Made by a program: the position numbers and the translations under genes. This document shows positions 1 to 6,931 of a DNA stretch of 14,573 nt, one piece after another. This stretch comes from Acidobacteriota bacterium. GTDB taxonomy: Bacteria > Acidobacteriota > Terriglobia > UBA7540. The stretch lies in NCBI GenBank assembly GCA_003165615.1, contig PLWR01000730.1, positions 10,999-25,571 of the forward strand, in the 5' to 3' direction. A model generated the notes under the pieces. It was not told where the DNA came from. It did not search any database and saw nothing but the letters and a program-made list of their open reading frames with translations. The stretch's first letter is position 1. Each line of letters starts with the position of its first letter.

Positions 1-833
1 CGTTCATGAAGGAGAAGAGCCGCGATGATCACTCCAAACACGGGGTTGAGATAAAGCGAGACGGAAGCCACGGTGACCTCAAGGTGCTTGAGCGCCGTGA
101 AGAAGATCAGCATCGCCACGCAATAAGCAATGACCCCCTGGTAGCCGAACGCGATCCAGGAGTGCACCGTAAATGATCTGAACACATCAAGATGAAATGG
201 GTTGACCCAGAGAACCAGGGGGAGGCTCAGGATCGAGGCGGTGATGGCGGTCAGCGCGACGATCTCAACTTGCTGGAATCGCCCGAACAGGCTCTTGCAG
301 TAGACGTTGTAGAAAGCGCACGCGGCCACCGAAACCAGGACGAGAATGTTCCCAGTAAGATATTTCATTGACAGGAACGTGCTCTGCCGGAGGCTATCCG
401 TGGAGAGGAACAGAACTCCGAGAAGGCCAATGAGTAATGCGATGATTCGCAACCGCGTGATTCGCTCACGAAGCATGAGTGAGGCCATCAGGGCAGTCAC
501 CACGGGCGAAAGCAGGCCCAGGATCGAGGCATTCGATACCAGCGACCTGGTTATTCCTGACACGAAACTGAATTGAGCGATCACCTGCCCGAGTCCGGCG
601 ACCACGAACCGCACCCAATCACTCCCCGAAATCTTGTTGCTGCTGTTCGCACGTCTGGCCCGGATGAGCAACGGAATCAGTAGGATAGTTCCAGTATAGT
701 AGGGAAGGAAGGTGACCAGGATGGGCCTGAGTTGCCAGCTCAGGAACTTGATGGCTGTCCCTTGCCCGGCGAACATTATGCACGCTACGACCAGCAACAG
801 AAAATACCAGCGCCTATTCATCTTTGGACTCAT
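1..833 (-). CDS. EamA/DMT-superfamily permease (C-terminus outside window)
   Basis: An uninterrupted frame runs from ATG at 833 to the window edge (277 codons seen, no stop). The product is very hydrophobic, with about eight or nine membrane segments, beginning with a signal-anchor-like helix (WYFLLLVVACIMFAG, residues 9-23). Two features are typical of the ten-helix drug/metabolite transporter superfamily: an EamA-type repeat 1 ending in 'SLMLRERITRLRIIALLIGLLGV' character, and the repeat 2 signature SLYLNPVFGVIIAALLLHE at the window edge. Full-length members have about 300 residues, so only about 20-30 are missing. The start is chosen because a GGAAGG ribosome binding site lies 8 nt upstream of ATG 833; an ATG at 821 is possible. 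The likely role is export or import of a small metabolite at the inner membrane; the substrate cannot be read from the sequence. It is divergent from the DeoR gene and probably not part of the large operon. Confidence 0.88.
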   Translation of the reverse strand, partial: MSPKMNRRWYFLLLVVACIMFAGQGTAIKFLSWQLRPILVTFLPYYTGTILLIPLLIRARRANSSNKISGSDWVRFVVAGLGQVIAQFSFVSGITRSLVSNASILGLLSPVVTALMASLMLRERITRLRIIALLIGLLGVLFLSTDSLRQSTFLSMKYLTGNILVLVSVAACAFYNVYCKSLFGRFQQVEIVALTAITASILSLPLVLWVNPFHLDVFRSFTVHSWIAFGYQGVIAYCVAMLIFFTALKHLEVTVASVSLYLNPVFGVIIAALLLHE

Positions 834-896
834 GCCTATTACCTTCCCGCCCTGCACCATGACTGCTATCCAACGGACAGACCCAAAGGACTGACC

Positions 897-925
897 AGTA
901 TAGTGTACGACGTCCACTAATAAGC
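897..925 (-). promoter_or_regulatory. Candidate sigma-70 promoter of the EamA permease gene
   Basis: Read on the minus strand, TATACT (902-897) is a good -10 hexamer. The -35 position, 16-17 bp further upstream (919-925), reads CTTATT or GCTTAT, a poor match to TTGACA, so the promoter may be weak or need an activator. Transcription would start near 890 and give a leader of about 57 nt. The spacer is almost exactly filled by the palindrome at 901-919, as expected for a repressor-controlled promoter. It is predicted by eye only. Confidence 0.4.
901..919. promoter_or_regulatory. 19-bp palindrome, candidate operator of the permease gene
   Basis: TAGTGTACGACGTCCACTA pairs at eight of nine positions around a central A. 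It overlaps the -10 hexamer of the permease promoter and fills the spacer. This size and symmetry are typical of operators bound by HTH dimers of the GntR, LacI or TetR type. DeoR-family operators are more often direct or longer inverted repeats, so the neighbouring DeoR protein is a possible but unproven ligand. Confidence 0.5.
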
Positions 926-942
926 CGCCCTGTCTAACATTT

Positions 943-960
943 TGTCCAGTACTCTGGACA
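943..960. promoter_or_regulatory. 18-bp inverted repeat (7-bp arms, 4-nt spacer)
   Basis: TGTCCAG and CTGGACA flank TACT. The arms are perfectly complementary. The centre lies about 41 bp, roughly four helical turns, from the centre of the palindrome at 901-919, and both sites carry a GTCCA core, so they could be two sites for one regulator. It lies upstream of the permease promoter. No T-run follows on either strand, so a terminator is unlikely. Confidence 0.4.
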
Positions 961-1118
961 CTTGCGCGTTCTATGCCATTTTCGTTACGAACGGTGGGCG
1001 GGCTGCTAGGTTAGAGTCTTGTCGGTGTGTAAGTCATTGCGTCTGCCCGGGCGTTTGGAGAATTCGCTGCAGCGCAGAGCTTGTATGCTCACTGGCTTCG
1101 CTAGGCTCACATTGGTAC

Positions 1119-1149
1119 TTTACACCCCATCGAGCTTTGAACATATAAT
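1119..1149 (+). promoter_or_regulatory. Candidate promoter of the DeoR-family regulator gene
   Basis: A perfect TATAAT -10 hexamer lies at 1144-1149. Upstream, TTTACA at 1119-1124 (19-bp spacer) or TTACAC at 1120-1125 (18-bp spacer) can serve as -35. Transcription from about 1157 would give a leader of roughly 30 nt before the ATG at 1189. The spacer is somewhat long, so strength is uncertain. Confidence 0.5.
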
Positions 1150-1188
1150 CCTGGGATTCGCCATGTTGGTTAGGCCTTGAGGAGGGCC

Positions 1189-1950
1189 ATGAAACCAAAA
1201 CAGCGCCAACAACAAATTCTCTCCCAACTGAGGGCACTCCAGTCGGAGCTGAGCGTTGAGGAACTCGCGGAAAAATTCACGGTCTCGGAGCTCACGATCC
1301 GCAGGGATTTGGACCTGTTGGAAAAAGAGAAGGCGATTCTTCGAACCCACGGTGGCTGCGTCCTTAAGACTTCAATGGGATCGTCATATCAGCAGAGAGT
1401 GGCAATCAACTTCGAACTCAAGCAGGCGATAGGACGAGCAGCCGCCAAGGAAGTGAAGGCGGATGATGTCATCTTGCTAAACGATGGATCAACGCCGTTC
1501 CATCTTGCCCCGCATTTGGGCCAAGTCGGAAAACTCTATGTATACACAAACTCCCTGGCGGTCTTGTCAGTCTTGAGCAGGTTTCCTGCTATTCGACTTT
1601 ATATTCTGGGAGGGGAATATCACACTCAGATGGAATATATTGGCGGGAGCATGATGGAACAGACGCTGGAAGGGCTGGAGTTTGACACCGTCTTCTTGGG
1701 GACAGACGCCATCGATGCGAAGGGGAACTGCCTGGTTTTAGATCCCGATATTGCCCGTCTCACCGAAATAATGCTACGGCGTGGGAGCCGGCGCATTCTT
1801 CTGGCGGACCACACCAAAGTCGGAGCCAGGGGGCACATCATCTACGCCCGCCTTTCTGATTTCGACATCTGGTACACGACGCCGGGTATAGACCCTGTCC
1901 AACAAAGGCAATTCAGCCAGGAAACGAAGGTTAAATACGCCACCCCTTGA
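1189..1950 (+). CDS. DeoR-family transcriptional regulator
   Basis: The 253-residue protein matches the usual 250-260 residues of the family. Residues 1-57 form the N-terminal winged helix; the HTH is at about 21-42 (LSVEELAEKF…SELTIRRDL), followed by the family wing LRTHGG at 51-56. Residues about 75-230 form the DeoRC effector domain, with NDGSTPFHLAPHL (98-110), YTNSLAV (119-125), GGEYH (141-145), GTDAID (171-176) and ADHTKVG (206-212). Such domains normally bind a phosphorylated sugar intermediate, and the family mostly represses sugar catabolism genes. ATG 1189 follows AGGAGG at 1180-1185 with a short spacer; an in-frame TTG at 1177 overlaps that site and is less likely. It is divergent from the permease and convergent with the operon, so its target could be the permease, itself, or a distant locus. 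Confidence 0.9.
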   Translation: MKPKQRQQQILSQLRALQSELSVEELAEKFTVSELTIRRDLDLLEKEKAILRTHGGCVLKTSMGSSYQQRVAINFELKQAIGRAAAKEVKADDVILLNDGSTPFHLAPHLGQVGKLYVYTNSLAVLSVLSRFPAIRLYILGGEYHTQMEYIGGSMMEQTLEGLEFDTVFLGTDAIDAKGNCLVLDPDIARLTEIMLRRGSRRILLADHTKVGARGHIIYARLSDFDIWYTTPGIDPVQQRQFSQETKVKYATP

Positions 1951-2011
1951 AGGCGCACCACACCATAACCATGGACTGGCCGGGGAGGGTGTGAGCACCC
2001 GCTGATCTCCG

Positions 2012-2038
2012 CGGTCAGGCGACCCGGCAGGCTGACCG
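2012..2038. repeat. 7-bp inverted repeat in convergent gap, possible terminator stem
   Basis: CGGTCAG (2012-2018) and CTGACCG (2032-2038) are perfectly complementary around a 13-nt loop. A smaller hairpin, GGGTG-TGAG-CACCC, lies just before it at 1987-2000. Both sit between the convergent ends of the DeoR gene and alanine dehydrogenase. Neither has a downstream T-run, so they are at best weak or factor-assisted transcription stops. Confidence 0.3.
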
Positions 2039-2195
2039 GTGGGTGGGCTCGCCGTTCAGGGTGATGCCGCTCGAGCACAATTTCTCCGGCAACCAGCCTG
2101 GACTTCTCACCAGCAGAGGAGGCTTCCCCGGGCAGGTGGAAGGCGGCGAAAACGTCCTATCGTGGTGAGAACGGGTTAGGCGCTTACTCCATGCA

Positions 2196-3302
2196 TCAAT
2201 TCGGCATATCCGAGTAAGGTAATCCCAGGGATTCCGCTACGGGCCGGCACACAATCTGCCCCCCAAAAGTATTGACGCCGTCTCTGAGGAGAGGATTCGC
2301 GGCGATCGCTCCTTTCAGCCCCAATGCCGCAATGTCTCTAACATAAGGAAGGGTGGCATTCGTCAACGCTATGGTTGAGGTTCGCGGCATCGCACCCGGC
2401 ATGTTGGTTACGCAATAGTGCACAATCCCGTCCACCATATAAACGGGGTCGCTGTGGGAGGTCGGCCGGGTGGTTTCAATGCATCCCCCCTGATCGACGG
2501 CCACGTCAACTACCACCGAACCGGGCTGCATGGTGGATATCATTCTGCGAGTAACCAGCTTGGGAGCGCTGGCCCCAGGCAGCAGGACAGCACCAATCAG
2601 GAGATCGGCTTTCTTTACGGCTTCCCCAACATAGTAGGCGCTGGAAATCTGCGTCTCGACCCTGCCAAAGAACAGGTCATCCAGGTGCCGCAACCGGTCG
2701 AGATCGATGTCAAGGATAAGGACCTGCGCACCCATTCCTATTGCCATCTTTGCCGCATTGATTCCCACCGTGCCGGCGCCAATGATGGCGACCCGCGCCG
2801 GACAAACTCCCGGGACACCACCCAGCAGCACACCACGTCCGCCATGCCCTTTCTGGAGGAAGTAGCTTCCCACCACCACCGACATCCGTCCGGCAATTTC
2901 GCTCATCGGAATCAGTAACGGCAATCTGCCATGAACATCTCGAATCGTCTCGTACGCCACGCCGGCCGCGTGGGAGTTGAGCAGGGCGTGCGTCAACTCA
3001 GGCAAGGGAGCCAGATGCAAATAGCTGAAGATGATCTGCCCTTTTCTCAGAAGTGGGTATTCTGCGGGCACGGGTTCTTTAACCTTTACGATCATGTCGC
3101 TTCGCTCATAAACATCGGCGGCGGCTTCCAAGGTGGTGGCGCCCGCCGCCCGGTATTCCTCATCCGAGAATCCCGAGCCGCCCCCTGCTCCCTTTTGCAC
3201 CCAGACACAATTTCCATCTTGAACCAAAGCATGGACTCCCGATGGAACCAATCCCACCCGATATTCGTTGTCTTTGACTTCTTTCGGTAATCCAACGTCC
3301 AT
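2196..3302 (-). CDS. ald: Alanine dehydrogenase
   Basis: The 368-residue protein is close to the family's usual 371. It interconverts L-alanine with pyruvate and ammonium using NAD+, in the cytosol. All catalytic and substrate residues fall at canonical numbers: Arg15 (NEYRV), Lys75 (KVKEP), His96 (YLHLA) and Asp270 (VDQGG). The Rossmann motif GAGTVG is at 175-180, with Asp198 expected to hold the NAD ribose. Other hallmarks are LPLLIPMSEIAGR (127-139) and GGVPGV (161-166). The start is ATG 3302, not GTG 3308, because AAGGAGG at 3315-3309 then has a 6-nt spacer and the active-site numbering fits. It is last in the operon, 91 bp after the aldolase. Beside a class III aminotransferase it most likely regenerates pyruvate from alanine and frees ammonium. 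Confidence 0.95.
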   Translation of the reverse strand: MDVGLPKEVKDNEYRVGLVPSGVHALVQDGNCVWVQKGAGGGSGFSDEEYRAAGATTLEAAADVYERSDMIVKVKEPVPAEYPLLRKGQIIFSYLHLAPLPELTHALLNSHAAGVAYETIRDVHGRLPLLIPMSEIAGRMSVVVGSYFLQKGHGGRGVLLGGVPGVCPARVAIIGAGTVGINAAKMAIGMGAQVLILDIDLDRLRHLDDLFFGRVETQISSAYYVGEAVKKADLLIGAVLLPGASAPKLVTRRMISTMQPGSVVVDVAVDQGGCIETTRPTSHSDPVYMVDGIVHYCVTNMPGAMPRTSTIALTNATLPYVRDIAALGLKGAIAANPLLRDGVNTFGGQIVCRPVAESLGLPYSDMPN

Positions 3303-3308
3303 CCGCAC

Positions 3309-3315
3309 CCTCCTT
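3309..3315 (-). promoter_or_regulatory. Ribosome binding site that sets the ald start
   Basis: AAGGAGG on the minus strand directly abuts a GTG (3308) and lies 6 nt before ATG 3302. The spacing rules out the GTG and supports the ATG. Confidence 0.75.
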
Positions 3316-3393
3316 GTCTACCTTTGGCAATCGACACTAATCCGTATCCGCCGCCGGGCTTCCATCGAATCCCGCGGATCCTGTCCGGTTCAG

Positions 3394-4227
3394 CTAACTC
3401 TCCTTCTGAATCGTGGCGGGTTCCTCAAGCTGATATTTTTCTACTGCCGCATCGGGTTCAAGCCCGCGCTTGACAACGTCACACAAGGCCTGTTGAAAAG
3501 CCGGTGGATCCGGTACCTGGATCGCATTCCTTCCAAACACCACCCCCCCTGCACCTGCCGCCACCTCGTCGGCTGCCAGTTGCAGAGCCTCGCGTTGGCT
3601 GGGCAGCTTTTCCGCCCCCAGACCCAGAACGGGAACGGGTGAACTCTCCGTAACCGTTTTGAACGCATTTGTGTAAAAAGTCTTGATAAGATCCGCACCC
3701 AGCTCAGCCGTAATCCGTACGCCCCTGTAAACGCTTTCGTGCAATTCGTCCGCGGAAAGACTCGCCGTGTTTACCGGGAAGTACTCTCCGATGACCGGCA
3801 TACCCAACTCATGGGCTTCCCGGCAGGTTTGCCGAAACACGGCAATGTTATTCGCGTCATTGGATTCGTCACCCGTTTGCAGCGTCAGCGACACGAGGGC
3901 AATGTCCGCCCCCAATCGTAATGCCTCGGCGGGCGAAAATGCCGCCACCGTCACCGCCTGATTATAGTTCCACCGGAAACAGTAAGTCGTGCTCCAGTTC
4001 AGGCGCACGACCGCCATGGGGGCTCCCTTATAGCTCAGCGCATCTTTGCAGACGGGGAGCATAGCGGGTGAAAGCAAGATACCGTCCACACACGGCGCCA
4101 CCTTGCTCGCAGTTTCGGCCAGGTCGATCATTCCTTCCGTCGGCCCATCAAAAAGGCAATGATCCATTGCCACGATTACGGCTCGTTCCGATCGATTAAA
4201 AAGGCGCTGGAACCGTATATTGTTCAT
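3394..4227 (-). CDS. DhnA/FbaB-type class I aldolase (DeoC/LacD superfamily)
   Basis: This 277-residue TIM-barrel protein has the usual length for DhnA-type class I aldolases, which use a Schiff-base lysine and no metal (archaeal fructose-bisphosphate aldolase, LsrF, ADTH synthase). Visible motifs are the N-terminal Asp in AMDH (Asp22), EYFP (148-151, position of the catalytic Tyr), the Schiff-base lysine in GADLIKTFYT (Lys182), and the phosphate-binding end GAGGVVFGRNA (225-235). The usual GGPK phosphate loop reads GLGAEK here (202-207), a departure that may mark a different substrate. The start ATG has AAGGAG 9 nt upstream. Next to an isomerase and FGGY kinase it most plausibly cleaves a ketose phosphate. 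Substrate and product are not known. It lies 33 bp after the MocA-type gene. Confidence 0.85.
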   Translation of the reverse strand: MNNIRFQRLFNRSERAVIVAMDHCLFDGPTEGMIDLAETASKVAPCVDGILLSPAMLPVCKDALSYKGAPMAVVRLNWSTTYCFRWNYNQAVTVAAFSPAEALRLGADIALVSLTLQTGDESNDANNIAVFRQTCREAHELGMPVIGEYFPVNTASLSADELHESVYRGVRITAELGADLIKTFYTNAFKTVTESSPVPVLGLGAEKLPSQREALQLAADEVAAGAGGVVFGRNAIQVPDPPAFQQALCDVVKRGLEPDAAVEKYQLEEPATIQKES

Positions 4228-4260
4228 GCTAGTACGCTCCTTAGATATTTACTTTCGAAC

Positions 4261-5439
4261 TTAGGGGAGGCTGATCACCTGAGACTTCCGATGTGACTCC
4301 AAGGCGGCCGTAAATAATTCATGGCTCAAGGCAGTCTCCTCCGGTGTTACGCAGCCGGCAAACGGCCTCAGGCGCTTGCCTTTTGTCAGCTCGAACATGA
4401 ATGAAGCCCACATCTGCAGAACCGCATCCGAGAAGCCAAATTCAAAAATGCCTCCGGTTATGGTCTTAAAGGCTGTCTCCTGGCCCATATCCAACTGACG
4501 CCATGACTGATCACCACTTTTGTACACAAGCAGTTCCAGACGACGCGGATTCCTGGTACTAAACCTGGCGGAGGCCAGGGTTCCTAGAATTTCCAGATAC
4601 CAGGTGTTGGTTTCCCCCGGCGCGATGCGATGCATCTTAATGGTCAGTGGAAATAACGCGCTGCTATCTGGACATTCGGCTTCACAAAATAGCGTTGCAT
4701 TGTCCCAAGTGAGGCAGGGTTCCTTTCCCCCTTTTCCATCGGGCCGCTCGCTGAAGATCTTCGACAGATGCGCCCGCACGTTGCGGGGCCGCCATCCCGC
4801 CCGAAAAGGGACGTTGCAGGCGTGCATTCCCAAATCACCCATACAACCATATTCCCCATTGAATTCAATCTGGCGTTTCCAATTGATCGGCTTGTTAGGA
4901 TCAAGGTCGCTGGAATGAAGGAATCCGCAATTGACTTCGATGATCTGCCCGAAAGCCTGCTGCTCGATCATTTGCCCGATCCTTTGCACGGGAGGGAAGA
5001 AGGGAAATTCCGACGAGCACCGAACCAACAACTCGGGCTGTTTCCTCAGAGCTGCCATGATGGCCTGGTTGGCGGCCTGGTCAATGCCAAAGGGTTTTTC
5101 GCCCATGAGGTGCTTCCCATTTTCAATGGCAGCGCAACAAAACTCCTGGTGCAGGTGATGCGGAACAGCGATGTAAACAGCTTCCACCTCCGGGTTAGCG
5201 AGAACTTCCCGGTAATCCGACGTAACCTGGCGGATGGAGGGAAAATTCCCGGTATACCAATTGACAAAGTCGGGTGGCTTGCCCTCGAAACGATCACAGA
5301 CGGCCACCAGTTCCGGCCGCACATCCATATCAGGCAGGTGGCACCAGCGCGCTACAGCACTGGCAAACTCCCGCCCCATCAGCCCGCAGCCGATCAACCC
5401 GAAATGCACTTTGCCTCCAACCCACGGTGCCGGACTCAT
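4261..5439 (-). CDS. Gfo/Idh/MocA-family NAD(P)-dependent oxidoreductase
   Basis: The 392-residue protein has an N-terminal Rossmann domain with FGLIGCGLMG (13-22), the family EKP motif (Glu114-Lys115-Pro116; Lys115 contributes to catalysis and cofactor binding), and the C-terminal α/β domain with GDLGMH (201-206) carrying the expected catalytic Asp202/His206 pair. Members oxidise or reduce a hydroxyl on sugars, cyclitols and their derivatives; the specificity cannot be read. ATG 5439 is preceded by GAGGGTGG about 8 nt upstream. An in-frame GTG at 5457 would give six more residues and a GTGA overlap with the aminotransferase stop; either is possible, but conserved sequence begins after both. 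Direct coupling to the aminotransferase gene suggests oxidation of a carbon to a keto group linked with transamination, or oxidation of the deaminated product. Confidence 0.9.
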   Translation of the reverse strand: MSPAPWVGGKVHFGLIGCGLMGREFASAVARWCHLPDMDVRPELVAVCDRFEGKPPDFVNWYTGNFPSIRQVTSDYREVLANPEVEAVYIAVPHHLHQEFCCAAIENGKHLMGEKPFGIDQAANQAIMAALRKQPELLVRCSSEFPFFPPVQRIGQMIEQQAFGQIIEVNCGFLHSSDLDPNKPINWKRQIEFNGEYGCMGDLGMHACNVPFRAGWRPRNVRAHLSKIFSERPDGKGGKEPCLTWDNATLFCEAECPDSSALFPLTIKMHRIAPGETNTWYLEILGTLASARFSTRNPRRLELLVYKSGDQSWRQLDMGQETAFKTITGGIFEFGFSDAVLQMWASFMFELTKGKRLRPFAGCVTPEETALSHELFTAALESHRKSQVISLP

Positions 5440-5453
5440 AGGGTTCACCACCC

Positions 5454-6839
5454 TCACCGGGCAAAACCGAAGTGGCGTTCTGCCTCCCCGATGGCTTCAT
5501 CAATGATTTCCATCCCCTTCGCGGCGGCGTCCAGATCCATCACAATCGGGGGGCTCATGCGCAGAATATGGCCGGCGGGAATCCAGGCCAGGCCCTTCCG
5601 GAACGCCGCCTTGTAAATGAACTCACCCGCTTCGACGAACGGTTCCTTGGAGCTTCGGTCTTTCACCAATTCCACCCCCATCAGGCACCCTTTGCAGCGC
5701 ACATCGCCAACCATCGGGTGGTCAGCCATCATCTTCGCCAACCGCTTGACGAAATACCCCTCCAGCCGCAGGGCATTCTCGAGTAATCCTTCCTCCTCGA
5801 TCGCCTCAATCGACGCCAGTGCGGCAGCGCACGCCATGGGGTTTCCTCCATAACTTGTGGAAGCACTGATGCGGTCCACACTGGCCGCATAAGGCTCCCG
5901 GACTACCATTGCGGTGACGGGAAAACCATTGCCAAAGCCTTTCCCCAAGGTCACCACATCCGGCAGAGTATTCCAATGCTCCATCGCCAAGAATTTCCCG
6001 GTGCGCCCCATTCCCGTCAAAACCTCATCCGCCATCAGCAGGATTCCGCGCTTATCGCACCATTGCCGCAGCTTGGGAAAGAAATCGTCAGGAGGGAAGA
6101 TCGATCCCGCCCACCCCTGAATAGGCTCCAGAACAATCCCTGCGATTTGGCCGGTGGTTGCCTCGCCAATGAATTCGTTATAGAAGGCAAGGTACGCATC
6201 CGTATCGATTGTCCCATCCGCCTTCTTGAACATAGGCCGATAGGTATTGGGACGCGGCAACATGTAGAAGCCCTGGGCACGCGCGGAGCCGTTCACAGGC
6301 TTCATGCGCGCTAAACTGACGGAGTGGCCGCTCTTGCCATGGAAATCGCCAAAACAAGACAGAAATTCTTGCTTGCCGGTTGCGGCTCGGCAGACTCGCA
6401 GCCCCGCCTCGACAGCGGTTGTCCCATTGTCATACAGTTGCACGCCAGCGAGATCCCCGGGCAGAACTTGCTTGAGTTTCTCGAGCAGCCTAAGCTTGAC
6501 GGGGGTGGTGAAGTCGTGACAGTTCATCAACTGTCCGGCGGCTTCCTGCACGGCTGCGGTGACCCTCGGGTGGCAGTGGCCCAAGGTGGTCACATATATC
6601 CCCGAGGAGAAATCCAGATAAACATTCCCGTCCACATCCGTCAGAGTGCATCCGTGTCCTCTTTCAAATACTACGGGGAACAAGGTCACCTGGCTCGACA
6701 GGCCTTTCATGATGGCCGCCGCGCGCCGGTGCATTTCCTGTGACCTTGGCCCGGGCACGTCTCCACTGATAATATGTGGGACTTTCTTCAAATCGACCTT
6801 AGCCCATTCGATTGAGCTTCCGGTGTAGGTTGTAGTCAT
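5454..6839 (-). CDS. Class III PLP-dependent aminotransferase (GabT/OAT-like)
   Basis: The 461-residue protein has the full fold-type I class III architecture: LTDVDGNVYLDFSSG (66-80), GHCHP (87-91), DFHGKS (165-170), LEPIQG (237-242), ADEVLTGMGRTGKF (270-283) with PLP-contacting Asp271, and the Schiff-base Lys300 in TLGKGFGNGFP. It moves an amino group from an ω-amino or similar primary amine to a keto acid, probably pyruvate given the alanine dehydrogenase in the operon. Two signatures deviate: the usual SG(A/T/S)EA phosphate loop reads NGTTA (138-142), and QGEGG reads QGWAG (241-245). These hint at a substrate other than GABA. ATG 6839 has AAAGGA 8 nt upstream. A 92-bp gap precedes it, the longest in the operon. 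Confidence 0.93.
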   Translation of the reverse strand: MTTTYTGSSIEWAKVDLKKVPHIISGDVPGPRSQEMHRRAAAIMKGLSSQVTLFPVVFERGHGCTLTDVDGNVYLDFSSGIYVTTLGHCHPRVTAAVQEAAGQLMNCHDFTTPVKLRLLEKLKQVLPGDLAGVQLYDNGTTAVEAGLRVCRAATGKQEFLSCFGDFHGKSGHSVSLARMKPVNGSARAQGFYMLPRPNTYRPMFKKADGTIDTDAYLAFYNEFIGEATTGQIAGIVLEPIQGWAGSIFPPDDFFPKLRQWCDKRGILLMADEVLTGMGRTGKFLAMEHWNTLPDVVTLGKGFGNGFPVTAMVVREPYAASVDRISASTSYGGNPMACAAALASIEAIEEEGLLENALRLEGYFVKRLAKMMADHPMVGDVRCKGCLMGVELVKDRSSKEPFVEAGEFIYKAAFRKGLAWIPAGHILRMSPPIVMDLDAAAKGMEIIDEAIGEAERHFGFAR

Positions 6840-6931
6840 CGTGTCGTTCCTTTCTGGGCAGTACCCACGGCCGGGTGTGCCCCAGGGGTCACAATTCCCT
6901 TGGGTTCAGGCCGGCGCCGCAACCCTCCCGG

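Larger units (their letters stand above)
834..1188. other. Divergent intergenic control region between permease and DeoR gene
   Basis: This 355-bp stretch holds no coding sequence that I can support. It contains a candidate promoter for each flanking gene and two dyad-symmetric sequences near the permease side (901-919 and 943-960). The middle, about 961-1110, shows only short palindromes such as the one around the PstI-like site near 1070 and nothing I recognise. Confidence 0.6.

Noticed and set aside
2418..2918. Long plus-strand open frame opposite alanine dehydrogenase
   Set aside because: It is the antisense shadow of a gene whose catalytic residues are all in place, and it has no recognisable domain.
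4768..5616. 282-codon plus-strand frame opposite the MocA-type and aminotransferase genes
   Set aside because: It spans the antisense of two well-supported genes across their junction; length is explained by GC-rich antisense reading and no family motif is present.
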